Shown here: piece after piece, positions 23,357 through 32,720 of the stretch
Layout of the letters: each line of letters starts with the position of its first letter
Position numbering within the stretch: the first letter of the stretch is position 1
NCBI RefSeq assembly: GCF_002245695.1
Contig: NZ_NOII01000011.1
Location: 62,001-126,000 of the forward strand
Source: Fictibacillus aquaticus
GTDB lineage: Bacteria > Bacillota > Bacilli > Bacillales > Fictibacillaceae
Reading direction: 5' to 3'
Length of the DNA stretch: 64,000 nucleotides
The notes under the pieces: generated by a model
What the model was told of the DNA's origin: nothing
Database searches by the model: none
What the model saw: only the letters and a program-made list of their open reading frames with translations
Translations under genes and position numbers: made by a program

Positions 23357-23744
23357 TAACGGGCGGTGCGGCGATTTCTACTTTTATCCGGTCAGGGTCC
23401 TCAAAGAAAACAGCGTAATAGTCTTCACCAGCAGCAAAAGGATGACGGTCCTGATAAAGAATGGAAACTGACTGTTCCTCAAGCTTTGCCGTTAGAAGAT
23501 CGACCTGCTCCCTGCTGTCTGCATGAAAGGCTAAATGGTTCAAGCCCACTCGGCATCGATGATACGGTACGTCCATGAACCGTTCCTCCGTCTGTACGAA
23601 AACGATATAAAAATGATCCTTTCTGTAACTAAATCCGTTGTTCCACTCCTGATAAACCTGATAGCCGAGTTCGTGTAACAGCCAGCCCCAGAAACTCCGG
23701 GATTCTTCTAAACGGGATACATATAATTCAATATGGTGAAGCAT
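23340..23744 (-). CDS. VOC (glyoxalase-fold) family protein
   Basis: A 134-aa protein of the vicinal oxygen chelate superfamily: MLHHIELYVSRLEESRSFWG at the N-terminus (metal His), GLNHLAFHADSREQVDLLTA in the second half (second metal His), and a C-terminal YYAVFFEDPDRIKVEIAAP with the ligand Glu. Enzyme class is not predictable; relatives include glyoxalases, fosfomycin-resistance-type thiol transferases and uncharacterised proteins. The start at 23744 is taken from the GAGGGGAG upstream and homology; a longer frame to 23813 lacks support. Confidence 0.85.
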   Translation of the reverse strand: MLHHIELYVSRLEESRSFWGWLLHELGYQVYQEWNNGFSYRKDHFYIVFVQTEERFMDVPYHRCRVGLNHLAFHADSREQVDLLTAKLEEQSVSILYQDRHPFAAGEDYYAVFFEDPDRIKVEIAAPPVITKTP

Positions 23745-23867
23745 ATTACTCCCCTCTTCCGGTTTATTTTTCCTTCTTTTATTATGACATATCCATCGTA
23801 AATCCTCTTCCACAATGAAACAAGTTAAGCTATACTTGTAAAAAAATTCAAAATACGGGGTGAATCG

Positions 23868-24686
23868 ATGGAACTATTAAGAACCTCCTTCAGCTGGGTT
23901 GGCAGTGATGATATGCTGCTCGATACACCGGCTGTGACGAAGGCTGGCTGCATTACGATTGGCAGGTATGGCGGGCACTCTTCTGCAGGTGCTAAAAAGA
24001 ACGAAGACGGCTGCCTAGTATGGTGCAACAAAGAATATAATTGGGAGTTTGCTGTTGTATTGGATGCTCACAATACCGCACAAAGTGCTGAACTGGTAGT
24101 CGATGCTTTAGAAAGCTGCCGGGAATCCATACATGTACTTCTAAACAAGCCAGCTTCATTCTGTCTGCCTCGGCTTGAAGAAAAAATACTGTCTATTTTT
24201 CAGTCTGATTCATTCAAGAGAAAATGTTCAGAAATCAAAGGCGAAACAGCCTGCTTGATCGCGGTACGCAAAGATAATTATTTATGGTGGTTTTCAGTCG
24301 GAGACAACCTGTTGTTTTTGTTTGCCAACGAGCTGCGTTCTTTTGGCCAGCAGCAGCTGAATCAACGAAACTTTTATGAATGGATCGGCCAGGTAAATAC
24401 GTTCGATTTAGATGTTCCGTGTTATTCAACAGGACGCAGAGAGCTGCGGCATGGAAACAACTATATCATTCTCGCTACCGATGGACTTATAGAATGTCCA
24501 AACGAGCCATTCGCGGATCCTCAGACGATTTACCAGCGCTTTGAGGACCACGACCCTATATATGCTGTGCAATCACTACTAGACGATGTACACTATAACA
24601 AAGGAACAGACAGCACGACTGTGCTTGCTTGGAGTGTAAGTAATTCAAATAAAGCCGTGATGCCGAGCAATATGCCCTCTTTTTAG
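23868..24686 (+). CDS. PP2C-type protein phosphatase
   Basis: A 272-aa protein with a divergent PP2C domain. The N-terminal GRYGGHSSAGAKKNEDG matches the RxxNEDx start, VVLDAHNTAQSAE replaces the usual DGHGG, WWFSVGDNLLFLF gives the GDS/GD motif, and YIILATDGLIE gives the ATDG metal motif. There is no membrane or sensor domain. It should be a cytoplasmic Mn/Mg-dependent Ser/Thr phosphatase, but DAH in place of DGH means metal binding may differ. The substrate is unknown. It is transcribed alone, divergent from the VOC gene, and followed by a terminator. Confidence 0.8.
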   Translation: MELLRTSFSWVGSDDMLLDTPAVTKAGCITIGRYGGHSSAGAKKNEDGCLVWCNKEYNWEFAVVLDAHNTAQSAELVVDALESCRESIHVLLNKPASFCLPRLEEKILSIFQSDSFKRKCSEIKGETACLIAVRKDNYLWWFSVGDNLLFLFANELRSFGQQQLNQRNFYEWIGQVNTFDLDVPCYSTGRRELRHGNNYIILATDGLIECPNEPFADPQTIYQRFEDHDPIYAVQSLLDDVHYNKGTDSTTVLAWSVSNSNKAVMPSNMPSF

Positions 24687-24721
24687 AGTTATGTTTTTTG
24701 CACAAAAAGAAAATAATGACA

Positions 24722-24763
24722 TAAAAAAAGCCTCCTGCTATTTTGTAGCAAGAGGCTTTTCGC
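24722..24763. terminator. terminator (shared, convergent genes)
   Basis: AAGCCTCCTGCTA / TAGCAAGAGGCTT hairpin with A-run before and T-run after; between the PP2C gene and qoxD. Confidence 0.85.
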
Positions 24764-24773
24764 ATTATATTCA

Positions 24774-25166
24774 TTAGTGACTTTCGTGCTCACCATGATT
24801 TTCTTGGTTCTCGGTCTTCGGCTCGTCATGCTTATCATGCTTAGCGTGGCCTGCTGTCATTACCCATACAGACCCAATGACGATAACGATGGCAACGAAA
24901 GCTGCAAACAATATATTACCGATCTGCACGCGGCTCGTAAGATTACTCTTAGTCGAGTTCTCCGTCACGTGCATGAACATCAGCAGCTGCAGAGCAGCTT
25001 GCAAGAACGCAAAACCGAAAATGATGATTAAAATCCACGTCAATGATAAATCAGTACCCAGTGCGACCCATAGTGCAAACAAAGTAAGCACGATGGAGAG
25101 CACGAAACCGATTAAATGCTTCCACGGGAAGCCGTGGTGTTCATTAACTGCCGTTTTATTAGCCAT
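24774..25166 (-). CDS. qoxD: aa3 quinol oxidase subunit IV, QoxD
   Basis: A 130-aa protein with three transmembrane helices (about 18-38, 44-64, 79-104) and a His/Glu-rich C-terminal tail (HAKHDKHDEPKTENQENHGE), typical of the fourth subunit of Bacillus haem-copper oxidases. It supports assembly of the CuB site. Its start overlaps the end of qoxC by eight bases. Last gene of qoxABCD, ahead of a terminator. Confidence 0.9.
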   Translation of the reverse strand: MANKTAVNEHHGFPWKHLIGFVLSIVLTLFALWVALGTDLSLTWILIIIFGFAFLQAALQLLMFMHVTENSTKSNLTSRVQIGNILFAAFVAIVIVIGSVWVMTAGHAKHDKHDEPKTENQENHGEHESH

Positions 25167-25779
25167 GATGCATCACCATCCCCATCAGATAAACAGCTGT
25201 GAAGATAAAGATCCACACTACGTCTAAGAAGTGCCAGTATAGACTGGTGATAAAAACTTTTGCAGAAGTGGCTGGCGTAAGACCGCGCTTTGCCACTTGG
25301 ATCAAGACCATCGTTACCCAGAAGATACCAAACGTTACGTGGGCACCGTGAGTTCCAACAAGAACAAAGAATCCTGACCAGGCTGCACTCGTACCGATGT
25401 TTGCACCTTCATGAATGAAGTGCAAGAACTCCTGAATCTCGAAGTACAGGAATCCCAGACCAAGACCAAGCGTTATGGCCATCCATGTGATCAGCCCTTT
25501 AACGTTCTGACGGCGCATCTCATGTACCGCAAGTCCGCAAGTGAAACTACTCGTTAGAAGCAAGAAGGTTTGAATCAGCAAACTCTTTACTTCAAACAGT
25601 TCACCAAGTGCAGGTCCATCTGCGATACGATGTGTTAATACCATATAAGTCGCAAATAATGTTGCAAAAAGCGCTATTTCTGCCCCTAGGAAAATCCAGA
25701 AACCGAGAATGTTTAGACGCCCAATCTCCGAACGATACTCTAAAGGCGTGTTGGGGTCGTGTGTTTCTGTATGTGCCAT
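25159..25779 (-). CDS. qoxC: aa3 quinol oxidase subunit III, QoxC
   Basis: A 206-aa membrane protein with five helices, the bacterial CoxIII form. Recognisable stretches are GFWIFLGAEIALFATLFATY, FLLLTSSFTCGLAVHEMRRQ and VGTHGAHVTFGIFW, and the C-terminal SLYWHFLDVVWIFIFTAVYL is the classic subunit III signature. It lies 13 nt after qoxB and overlaps qoxD. Confidence 0.93.
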   Translation of the reverse strand: MAHTETHDPNTPLEYRSEIGRLNILGFWIFLGAEIALFATLFATYMVLTHRIADGPALGELFEVKSLLIQTFLLLTSSFTCGLAVHEMRRQNVKGLITWMAITLGLGLGFLYFEIQEFLHFIHEGANIGTSAAWSGFFVLVGTHGAHVTFGIFWVTMVLIQVAKRGLTPATSAKVFITSLYWHFLDVVWIFIFTAVYLMGMVMHHG

Positions 25780-25792
25780 TTTTCACGCCTCC

Positions 25793-27733
25793 TTATTTTG
25801 AAATCTTTTCTGTTTCGATTACTTCTTCAACACTTACATAATATCCATCGTCGTACTCGAATGAACGGTAGATCAATGTTCCAAATACACCGATCATTCC
25901 GGCGATGCCCATCCACATCCAATCGAATACCATTCCGAATCCGGCTACAAAGAAGAATGAAGCCATGATGAACGGAACACCAGAGTTGCTAGGCATATGA
26001 ATCTTCTTAATATCTTCGGCTTTTAATTTCTCAACTTTTCCAGCCTGCTTTTGTTTCCAGAAGTGGTCAAGACCTGTTACCTCTGGAATTTTTGCAAAGT
26101 TATAGAATGGAGGCATCGGTGATGGAGTAGACCATTCAAGTGTACGTCCATTCCAAGCATCTCCAGTCGTTTCACGCTTCGCAAAGCGGAAGCTGTAATA
26201 AATGTTGTAAACAAGAATGACGAATGCGATACCCATCATGAATCCGCCGATTGTAGAAACCATGTTCAATGGACCCCAGCCAGATTCTTCACTGTACGTG
26301 TAGACACGTCTTGGCATACCGTCTAGACCAAGGAAGTACTGCGGCATGAAACATACGTTAAATCCAATCGTGAAGATCCAGAAAACCCATTTACCGATAC
26401 GTTCGTTCAGCTTGTAGCCAAACATCTTTGGATACCAGAAAATCAAGCCGGCAAAACATGCAAACACTGTACCCGCGATCAACACATAGTGGAAGTGAGA
26501 TACCAGGAAGTATGTGTTGTGGTACTGATAGTCTGCAGCTGCCATAGCAAGCATGACACCTGTAACACCGCCGACAACAAAGTTCACGATAAAGCCTAGT
26601 GACCAAAGCATTGGGGTTGTAAATTCTATCCTTCCCCTATACATCGTGAAGAGCCAGTTAAATATCTTAACCCCTGTCGGAATACCGATCGCCATCGTTG
26701 TGATAGAGAATACGGAGTTAACGACTGCTCCTGAACCCATCGTAAAGAAGTGGTGGACCCAAACCAAGAAGCTGTATCCTGCAATAAGAAGCATAGACCA
26801 GATCATGGCTTTATAACCAAACAATGTTTTCTTAGAGAACGTAGAGATGATCTCAGAGAACATACCGAATGCCGGAAGAATAACGATATATACCTCTGGG
26901 TGGCCCCATAACCAGAAGAGGTTTGCCCAAAGCATATCCATTCCTTCTCCTTGCAGTGTGAAGAAATGACTTCCAAATAAACGGTCAAATGTCATAAGTA
27001 CTAGTGCAACTGTAAGGATCGGGAAAGCGAAAATAATGATAACCATTGTTACTAGTGATGACCATGTAAACATCGGCATACGGAACAATGTCATTCCAGG
27101 TGCACGCATCTTAAGGATTGTAACTAAGAAGTTAATACCGGTTAAGAGCGTACCAATCCCCGCTATCTGCAGACCGAGCAAGTAGTAGTTCTGGCCAGGC
27201 CCAGGACTCAGTTCATTACTCGCAAGCGGCATGTAACTCGTCCAGCCCGCCGATGGCGAACCGCCGATTACGAATGAGATGTTGAATAACATCGCACCGA
27301 TAAAGAACGTCCAGAAACTGACTGCATTTAAATAAGGATAAGCTACGTCACGTGCTCCGATTTGTAATGGAACAACTACGTTTATCAAACCAATCAAGAA
27401 CGGCATTGCCATGAAGATGATCATGATCGTACCGTGAGTTGTAAAAATTTCGTTATAGTGCTGTGAATCGAGGAAATTCGCCTCTGGAACTGCGAGCTGT
27501 GCCCTCATTAAGAGTGCATCTACCCCGCCGCGGAACATCATCAGCACAGCGGAAACGATATACATGATACCAAGCTTTTTATGATCTACAGTTGTGAGCC
27601 ATTCGTCCCACAGCCATTTCCATTTTTTAAATTTTGTAAGATAAAACAGGATACCCACCATCGTCAATACAATGGATACGTCTGCACCATAGATTAACGG
27701 GTCACCTGTTACGAAAAATTCATCCCATTTCAT
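25793..27733 (-). CDS. qoxB: aa3 menaquinol oxidase subunit I, QoxB
   Basis: A 646-aa catalytic subunit of the haem-copper oxidase, close to B. subtilis QoxB in length. Haem a and CuB ligands are visible: [20 protein letters not shown] (haem a His), [19 protein letters not shown] (CuB His and the cross-linked Tyr), [13 protein letters not shown] (two CuB His) and [16 protein letters not shown] (haem a3 and a His). It carries about 14-15 helices. It reduces O2 to water with electrons from menaquinol and pumps protons. It lies 18 nt after qoxA. Confidence 0.96.
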   Translation of the reverse strand: MKWDEFFVTGDPLIYGADVSIVLTMVGILFYLTKFKKWKWLWDEWLTTVDHKKLGIMYIVSAVLMMFRGGVDALLMRAQLAVPEANFLDSQHYNEIFTTHGTIMIIFMAMPFLIGLINVVVPLQIGARDVAYPYLNAVSFWTFFIGAMLFNISFVIGGSPSAGWTSYMPLASNELSPGPGQNYYLLGLQIAGIGTLLTGINFLVTILKMRAPGMTLFRMPMFTWSSLVTMVIIIFAFPILTVALVLMTFDRLFGSHFFTLQGEGMDMLWANLFWLWGHPEVYIVILPAFGMFSEIISTFSKKTLFGYKAMIWSMLLIAGYSFLVWVHHFFTMGSGAVVNSVFSITTMAIGIPTGVKIFNWLFTMYRGRIEFTTPMLWSLGFIVNFVVGGVTGVMLAMAAADYQYHNTYFLVSHFHYVLIAGTVFACFAGLIFWYPKMFGYKLNERIGKWVFWIFTIGFNVCFMPQYFLGLDGMPRRVYTYSEESGWGPLNMVSTIGGFMMGIAFVILVYNIYYSFRFAKRETTGDAWNGRTLEWSTPSPMPPFYNFAKIPEVTGLDHFWKQKQAGKVEKLKAEDIKKIHMPSNSGVPFIMASFFFVAGFGMVFDWMWMGIAGMIGVFGTLIYRSFEYDDGYYVSVEEVIETEKISK

Positions 27734-27751
27734 ATTGAAATGCCTCCTCTG

Positions 27752-28723
27752 TTAATGGGCATGAGAATCCCCATGAGACTCTGATTCTTCTTGCTTCTTC
27801 TTCTCTTCTTCACGCTTTTTCTTTTCTTCTTTTGCAGCTTTTGAGTGCGGGATCTTAGGCTCATAACCTAAACGCTCACGAGCTTTCATCGCATAATCTG
27901 CCTCATCAGCATGGTTGACCCATCCTAAATGAGTAGAAGAGAAAGTCATCTCCTTAACGTGACCAGGAAGCATCAGTTTATCGTACTGCTCCTTCGTTAA
28001 CTCTGGAGCATCGGTTTTTGTCTCGCTAACCCATTTTTCAAACTCTTTATCAGACATGGACATAACATCAAACGTATGATCAGTGAACCCTTCTCCAGTA
28101 AAGTTAGAGTTGCGTCCTTCATACGTACCTTGCTCGTCAGCCTGCAGATAAAGCTTTGTCTCCATACCCGCCATCGCATACTTTTGGCCGCCTAATTGCG
28201 GAACCCAAAATGATGCCATTGAATCAGCAGAAGTGAGCTTAAATAATACTGGCCGATCTTCTGGAATATGAAGATAGTTAACAGTTTCTATGTCTTGCTC
28301 AGGGTAAGTAAACACCCATTTCCAATCGACAGATGTAGCATGAATCACTAATGGTTTTTGATCTTTAGTCTCTTCAGGAGGTCCTTCTAGAGAATAGATC
28401 GTCTTAACCGTAGGAACCGCCAATGCAATCGTAATAATAATCGGAATGATCCACCAAATCGTTTCAAGCAAATGACTTCCTTCATTATCAGGATCATAGC
28501 CTTTATGATTTTTTCGATCACGATATTTATAAACAATAAAAGCAGTAAGTGCATAAACGACAATTAGAATAAATGTCATAAATCCAATTGAATACAGAAT
28601 AAGGTCCTTTTGTTGCTGCCCTACTGGCCCTTTCGGATCTAATATAACCATTTCGCTGCAGCCGCTTAGCATGAGTACGGCCATCAATAACCCGAATGTA
28701 AAAAACGGCTTTAACCGTCGCAT
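27752..28723 (-). CDS. qoxA: aa3 menaquinol oxidase subunit II, QoxA
   Basis: A 323-aa lipoprotein (lipobox LMLSGC, Cys22) with two transmembrane helices and an outer cupredoxin domain (about 125-220). The CuA ligands of cytochrome c oxidases (CxxxCxxxH) are missing; the equivalent stretch reads YEGRNSNFTGEGFTDHTFDV, so this is a quinol, not a cytochrome c, oxidase. The C-terminus is Lys/Glu-rich and ends in SHGDSHAH. The ATG at 28723 is preferred over GTG 28735, with AAGGAAGGTGG upstream. First gene of the operon. Confidence 0.94.
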   Translation of the reverse strand: MRRLKPFFTFGLLMAVLMLSGCSEMVILDPKGPVGQQQKDLILYSIGFMTFILIVVYALTAFIVYKYRDRKNHKGYDPDNEGSHLLETIWWIIPIIITIALAVPTVKTIYSLEGPPEETKDQKPLVIHATSVDWKWVFTYPEQDIETVNYLHIPEDRPVLFKLTSADSMASFWVPQLGGQKYAMAGMETKLYLQADEQGTYEGRNSNFTGEGFTDHTFDVMSMSDKEFEKWVSETKTDAPELTKEQYDKLMLPGHVKEMTFSSTHLGWVNHADEADYAMKARERLGYEPKIPHSKAAKEEKKKREEEKKKQEESESHGDSHAH

Positions 28724-29080
28724 CACCAGGTCCACCTTCCTTTCTATGTTTGTCGCTTGTGAATTACCTCACAAGAAAACTTTGGTTAAGTACCTAATGT
28801 TTACTTTCTGTTAACATCCTACCAAACGTTAACACAAAAGTTATCTGCGTTGTGAAAGTGTCACGAGAATTTCAAACAAAGCTCACAACTTCTTCACACT
28901 TTGGTCAAAAAACGTTCATATTTTTGGAAGCTGCTTCTTCTGCTGGAAGATTAAACGGTTTTTTACCAGTGCAGGATTTTCCTCCCTTAACATCTATTGT
29001 AGAATTTTACCCTTTATGTACAGCCTTCACACCTTTATTGATTATTATCTTTTGGGGTATATTCTTGGCATAAAAAATGA

Positions 29081-29118
29081 AAAGGGGTCCGGTACCACGA
29101 AGGTACCGGACCCCTTTT
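29081..29118. repeat. Palindromic GGTAC element, copy 5, acting as terminator
   Basis: Perfect 17-bp inverted repeat AAAAGGGGTCCGGTACC / GGTACCGGACCCCTTTT with a 4-nt loop and T-runs on both strands. It differs from other copies by GTCC for GTAC in both arms, a compensatory change that keeps pairing. It probably terminates tcyP on the minus strand. Confidence 0.85.
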
Positions 29119-29156
29119 CTATTATAGTGAGCAAATACAAGCATCGAATATGGCTA

Positions 29157-29168
29157 GTACCGTACCCC
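29157..29168. repeat. Palindromic GGTAC element, half copy
   Basis: GTACCGTACCCC, one arm only, 5 nt downstream of the tcyP stop codon. Confidence 0.55.
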
Positions 29169-29173
29169 AGTGT

Positions 29174-30565
29174 TTATGCGCTCACTTCAACTTGATTATC
29201 AGCATCGTTGTAGACATCTGTGTCCAGCTCGTTTTGCAGTCTGCTTGTGACGATACCAGATGTCATGGCTCCGCTGACGTTTACTGCTGTTCGCCCCATG
29301 TCAATCAGCGGCTCTACTGAGATCAGAAGCCCTGCCAGCGCGATCGGAAGATCCATCGCTGAAAGGACAAGAAGTGCTGCAAATGTAGCTCCTCCGCCAA
29401 CCCCAGCTACTCCAAACGAGCTTAATGCGACGATGGCGATAAGTGTTGCGATAAAGCTTGGTGAAAGCGGGTCAATCCCCACAGTCGGCGCGATCATTAC
29501 AGCGAGCATGGCTGGATAAATTCCTGCACAGCCATTCTGTCCGATCGATAAGCCAAATGAACCGGAAAAGTTAGCAATTCCGTCTGGAACACCAAGGCTT
29601 TTTTGTGTACGGATGTTCAGAGGCAGTGCCCCTGCACTTGTACGTGATGTGAAGGCAAAAGACAGTACCGGGAACGCTTTTCTCATATATGTTACAGGAT
29701 TAAGCCCTGAGAATGTAATCATCGCTAAATGGATGAGGAACATGACAAGCAGTGCAACATAGGAAGCAATGACAAACTTTCCGAGCTTCGTGATCGCGTC
29801 TAGGTCACTCAATGCAACGGTTTTTGTCATGATCGCCAATACTCCATATGGCGTCAGGCGCAGAATCAGTGTTACTACTCTCATGATAACTCCGTAGAAG
29901 GCATCAACAATCCCTGCAAACGTAGCGGCCTGCTCTTCGTTTTTCTTTTTAACCCCTAAATAAGCAAGACCTAAGAAAGCGGCAAAGATTACAATTGCAA
30001 TCGTTGAAGTCGGACGAGCTCCTGTAAAGTCTAAGAACGGATTAGCCGGGAGCAGCGATAAGATCTGCTGAGGCAGCGTTAAATCTTTTACTGTACCAAA
30101 AGTCCCTTCAAGTTCCTGACCGCGTGCGTTCTCCGCATCACCCTGCTCAATCTGCACAGCTTCCAGGTCAAATGCTACCGCTGAAGCGATACCGACTGCA
30201 GCAGCTACTGCTGTAGTCGCAATCAGAAGACCAATAATCCAAGTGGAGATTTTACCGATGTTATTAGAAAGCTTCATTTTTGTAAAAGCCGATAAGATTG
30301 AAATAAACACAAGTGGCATCACGATCATTTTTAGGAACGTAACATAACCGCCGCCTACCAGCGAAAACCAATCTGCTGATTTCGCAACCGCTTCAGATCC
30401 AGGTTCATACGCATACTGAAGAATTAATCCAAATATAATTCCGAGTCCGAGACCGGTAAATACACGCTTTGAAAATGAAACGTGTTTGCGCTGCATATAC
30501 ACTAAAACGCCAAGCAATACTGCCATAACGGCGAGATTCAACAATACCAGGTAAGTTGTTGTCAT
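29174..30565 (-). CDS. tcyP: L-cystine transporter TcyP
   Basis: A 463-aa dicarboxylate/amino acid:cation symporter of the type of B. subtilis TcyP (also 463 aa), which takes up L-cystine. Eight helices plus re-entrant loops; core motifs are SFAFTSRTSAGALPLNIRTQ, FSGSFGLSIGQNGCAGIYPA, SSFGVAGVGGGATFAALLVL and VEPLIDMGRTAVNVSGAMTS. There is an extra acidic loop at about 135-165. The ATG lies after GAGGGGGAACCC. TcyP of B. subtilis is repressed by CymR when cysteine is plentiful; a possible site lies upstream. Monocistronic. Confidence 0.92.
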   Translation of the reverse strand: MTTTYLVLLNLAVMAVLLGVLVYMQRKHVSFSKRVFTGLGLGIIFGLILQYAYEPGSEAVAKSADWFSLVGGGYVTFLKMIVMPLVFISILSAFTKMKLSNNIGKISTWIIGLLIATTAVAAAVGIASAVAFDLEAVQIEQGDAENARGQELEGTFGTVKDLTLPQQILSLLPANPFLDFTGARPTSTIAIVIFAAFLGLAYLGVKKKNEEQAATFAGIVDAFYGVIMRVVTLILRLTPYGVLAIMTKTVALSDLDAITKLGKFVIASYVALLVMFLIHLAMITFSGLNPVTYMRKAFPVLSFAFTSRTSAGALPLNIRTQKSLGVPDGIANFSGSFGLSIGQNGCAGIYPAMLAVMIAPTVGIDPLSPSFIATLIAIVALSSFGVAGVGGGATFAALLVLSAMDLPIALAGLLISVEPLIDMGRTAVNVSGAMTSGIVTSRLQNELDTDVYNDADNQVEVSA

Positions 30566-30601
30566 CCTGGGTTCCCCCTCTTTAAAAATAGTCGCTTACT
30601 T

Positions 30602-30630
30602 AAAGTAATATAACTATTCCAATCCGTCAA
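30602..30630 (-). promoter_or_regulatory. candidate tcyP promoter, possible CymR site
   Basis: The minus strand has TTGACG, 17 nt and TACTTT, about 40-65 nt before tcyP. The spacer holds GATTGGAATAG, which resembles part of the CymR box (ATNGGAATT). The match is partial. Confidence 0.4.
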
Positions 30631-30693
30631 GTAGGAATTCCCGATTTTATCAAATTTTTCCCCTCACCTCCTTCAAGGGTATACCTGTCTGCA

Positions 30694-30738
30694 CAAAAAA
30701 CCCACATTCAAAAAAGCAGCATTGAATGCGGGTTTATC
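30694..30738 (-). terminator. terminator of the beta-lactamase-fold operon
   Basis: AACCCGCATTCAA / TTGAATGTGGGTT hairpin followed by T6 on the minus strand. Confidence 0.8.
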
Positions 30739-30794
30739 ATATAAGCAAGTATCCTGGATGTGGTTGTATTTAGTTTTGTACAATCTATTCGCTA

Positions 30795-31553
30795 TCAGGA
30801 CAAATTATTCATCATAAATTTGGACAAAAGCTCCCCGATATTTCGATGAAGCATGATGGCGTCATTGCTGTTTTTAAAATCACTCAAGAGAACAGCGGCA
30901 ATCACAGGCTCCCCTTCATCTTTCACAATTATTGCGGCATCATGCTCTAATCCCGGAAGTTCGCCTGTCTTGCTGCCTACTGCCAAGCAAGGGTTCATTA
31001 GTGCAGGAAGCTTGTGACGGAACTGCTGACTGCACAGAATGCTGAGCATTTCGTTTTGAAAAGGAGATCTCAAAATCTGCTTCAGCATCGTCACCGTATC
31101 CCGGGCACTTGTCCAATTATCTTTATCAGAATGAAGATCCATCATTCTCCGCTGGATCACTGTTTCGCAGCAGCCGATATCCTTACAAAATGAATTAATC
31201 CGGTTTATTCCAATAAGATCAATCAGCTTGTTTGTTGCTGAGTTATCAGAAACGGTAATCATTAGAGTAACGAGTTCTAGAATGCTAAATGTTCGATCAA
31301 CCTCCAAAGTTTTCAGGACTCCAGATCCTCCTGTCATGCAGTGGGATGAAACCTTTATTGGTGCAGTTAAACTGAGACTGCCTTGTTCAGCCTGACGAAA
31401 GACTTCCAGCATTACCGCCAGCTTTATTAGACTTGCGGATCTCACCCGTAAGCTGCTGTTCCATTCAGCATTCATTTTTCCCTCTATCATAATGCTTGCA
31501 TTACCGTTGAAAGAACTAACCATTTCCTTTATGTATTCTGAAAAATCCTCCAT
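30795..31553 (-). CDS. class A beta-lactamase-fold serine hydrolase, no signal peptide
   Basis: A 252-aa protein with the serine beta-lactamase/PBP motifs SLIK (Ser41-Lys44), SDN (102-104) and KTG (195-197). The omega-loop region reads RRMMDLHSDKDNW, so Asp139 stands near the place of the general-base Glu166 of true class A enzymes. No signal peptide is present, so the protein appears cytoplasmic. Cytoplasmic location and the missing Glu argue against antibiotic resistance; an esterase or peptidase role on small substrates is possible. The upstream tubby-like gene ends 2 nt before this start, so the pair is an operon. Confidence 0.8.
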   Translation of the reverse strand: MEDFSEYIKEMVSSFNGNASIMIEGKMNAEWNSSLRVRSASLIKLAVMLEVFRQAEQGSLSLTAPIKVSSHCMTGGSGVLKTLEVDRTFSILELVTLMITVSDNSATNKLIDLIGINRINSFCKDIGCCETVIQRRMMDLHSDKDNWTSARDTVTMLKQILRSPFQNEMLSILCSQQFRHKLPALMNPCLAVGSKTGELPGLEHDAAIIVKDEGEPVIAAVLLSDFKNSNDAIMLHRNIGELLSKFMMNNLS

Positions 31554-31555
31554 TA

Positions 31556-32071
31556 TTATGTCACCGCGCCGCCCATAGGAGCCGCACTGTTGTTCATCTT
31601 TTCAATCATGTTCACACCCATTACTACAGCTGTAAGCTCCTCTATTGACAGAATCTGTGATCGGCTGATGAGCTTATACGAGCTGCTCTCGAAAAATCCG
31701 TTCACCTTTTCAAAGACTGCGATTTCGTTTTCCTGTGCATCAAAAACACGGTACTCTCTAGAAAACGTCTTAGAAACAATTGAAAAGCTTCCCCTGTTTC
31801 CTGTCTCATAGACAAAAACTTTTTTAGTGAACGTCAGCTTATGCTTTAGCCAGCCAATTTCCTCTTTATTTTGGTTGGTGACAGTCCACCTGCTTCTGAA
31901 AAACCCGCTGAATCGGCCCTCAATGAGTGTCCTGTGATCCAGCCCGCAAACTGACACTGAAGACGTTAAAGCACTCTTTAAATCAAGGTATCCAGTCTTT
32001 TCTTTTTTCTCATTAAATATTTCGGTAAGCCCTCTTGAAAAGAAATTATCCTTGAAATAAGCCGTTTGCAT
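31556..32071 (-). CDS. tubby C-terminal-like (LURP-one-related) protein
   Basis: A 171-aa soluble protein. The alternating strand pattern (GYLDLKSALTSSVSVCG, FFRSRWTVTNQNKEEIGWLK, GSFSIVSKTFSREYRVFDAQ) and the final helix (EELTAVVMGVNMIEKMNN) fit the tubby/LOR barrel with a central helix, as in B. subtilis YxjI-type proteins. The function of these bacterial barrels is unknown; membrane-lipid binding has been suggested for relatives. First gene of an operon with the serine hydrolase, two bases apart. Confidence 0.65.
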   Translation of the reverse strand: MQTAYFKDNFFSRGLTEIFNEKKEKTGYLDLKSALTSSVSVCGLDHRTLIEGRFSGFFRSRWTVTNQNKEEIGWLKHKLTFTKKVFVYETGNRGSFSIVSKTFSREYRVFDAQENEIAVFEKVNGFFESSSYKLISRSQILSIEELTAVVMGVNMIEKMNNSAAPMGGAVT

Positions 32072-32187
32072 CCACGCTCACTCCTTTGTCTGTCCTTTAA
32101 CTATTCCAACGTTTTCGATAGAGAAAAGTTTCAGAAACATATTTTCACCTCAAAGGGAAAAAATGAAGTAGAAAAGGGGTGAATAGC

Positions 32188-32349
32188 ATGTCACGCGGAA
32201 AAGAATTTGAACATAAGAAAAAAGGCCATCCCGGCAGGTTTCCGGATAACAGCCTCCAGCCTCGCATCGTGCAGGCATCAGATGAAACCGATTCAGAATC
32301 ATTCGTAACAAAAGAAGCATTCAAAAACCGTACACAAGACGAAAAGTAA
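32188..32349 (+). CDS. small hypothetical protein (53 aa)
   Basis: Short gene starting ATG at 32188 with AAAAGGGGTGA upstream: MSRGKEFEHKKKGHPGRFPD then an acidic part with SDETDSESFV and a C-terminal KEAFKNRTQDEK. It is soluble, basic at the front and acidic in the middle. Small proteins of this look are common in Bacillus but the family is not named. A terminator follows the stop, supporting a real transcript. Confidence 0.65.
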   Translation: MSRGKEFEHKKKGHPGRFPDNSLQPRIVQASDETDSESFVTKEAFKNRTQDEK

Positions 32350-32354
32350 CAATC

Positions 32355-32384
32355 ATTAAAAGGAGCCGTAGCAGCTCCTTTTTA
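32355..32384. terminator. bidirectional terminator
   Basis: AAAGGAGC / GCTCCTTT hairpin with T-runs both ways, between the 53-aa gene and the YggT gene. Confidence 0.8.
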
Positions 32385-32720
32385 TAATCCCCTCGTTGTG
32401 TCCCGTTCTCTGATAACCACATCACGATCGCGTTTCGTATGCCCGATCATGAAAAGACGTCTCAAGAAATAGCCGGCAATTCCATAAACGATAATGGCGA
32501 CCAGGGTTGAAAGTTCCAGTTCAAACCTGCCGACATCCACCATTGGGAAAATAGAACGGAACGGATAAAGCAGCGGCTCGCTGAGACTAAGCACAAACTG
32601 AACAAACGGAGCAGCTTCATTAGCGCCAAACAATTTAAATAATAAACGCAAGCCAAGAATAACCTGAACGATGCCAATCAGTATACCAACTATTACAGCC
32701 ATGATAGGTGTCCGTCTCAT
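32382..32720 (-). CDS. YggT family membrane protein
   Basis: A 112-aa protein with two YggT-type hydrophobic segments (about 7-35 and 70-90). The typical middle FVQFVLSLSEPLLYPFRSIF contains SEPLLxPFR, the family signature. A charged tail (HTKRDRDVVIRERDTTRGL) follows. YggT proteins are linked to cell envelope, division and osmotic tolerance, with no firm mechanism. AGGGAGCG precedes the ATG. Monocistronic. Confidence 0.88.
   Translation of the reverse strand: MRRTPIMAVIVGILIGIVQVILGLRLLFKLFGANEAAPFVQFVLSLSEPLLYPFRSIFPMVDVGRFELELSTLVAIIVYGIAGYFLRRLFMIGHTKRDRDVVIRERDTTRGL

Larger units (their letters stand above)
28724..29173. other. intergenic region between tcyP and qoxA
   Basis: 450 bp without a convincing gene. 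It holds an inverted repeat at 28809-28834 (TGTTAAC, 12 nt, GTTAACA) about 90 nt before qoxA, a possible operator or part of the qox promoter. It also holds the 29081-29118 hairpin and the half-element at 29157-29168. The qox promoter itself could not be fixed. Confidence 0.5.

Noticed and set aside
27752-28723. Cytochrome c oxidase subunit II (CtaC)
   Set aside because: The CuA ligands (two Cys and His) are missing and there is no cytochrome c domain, so QoxA is the better call.
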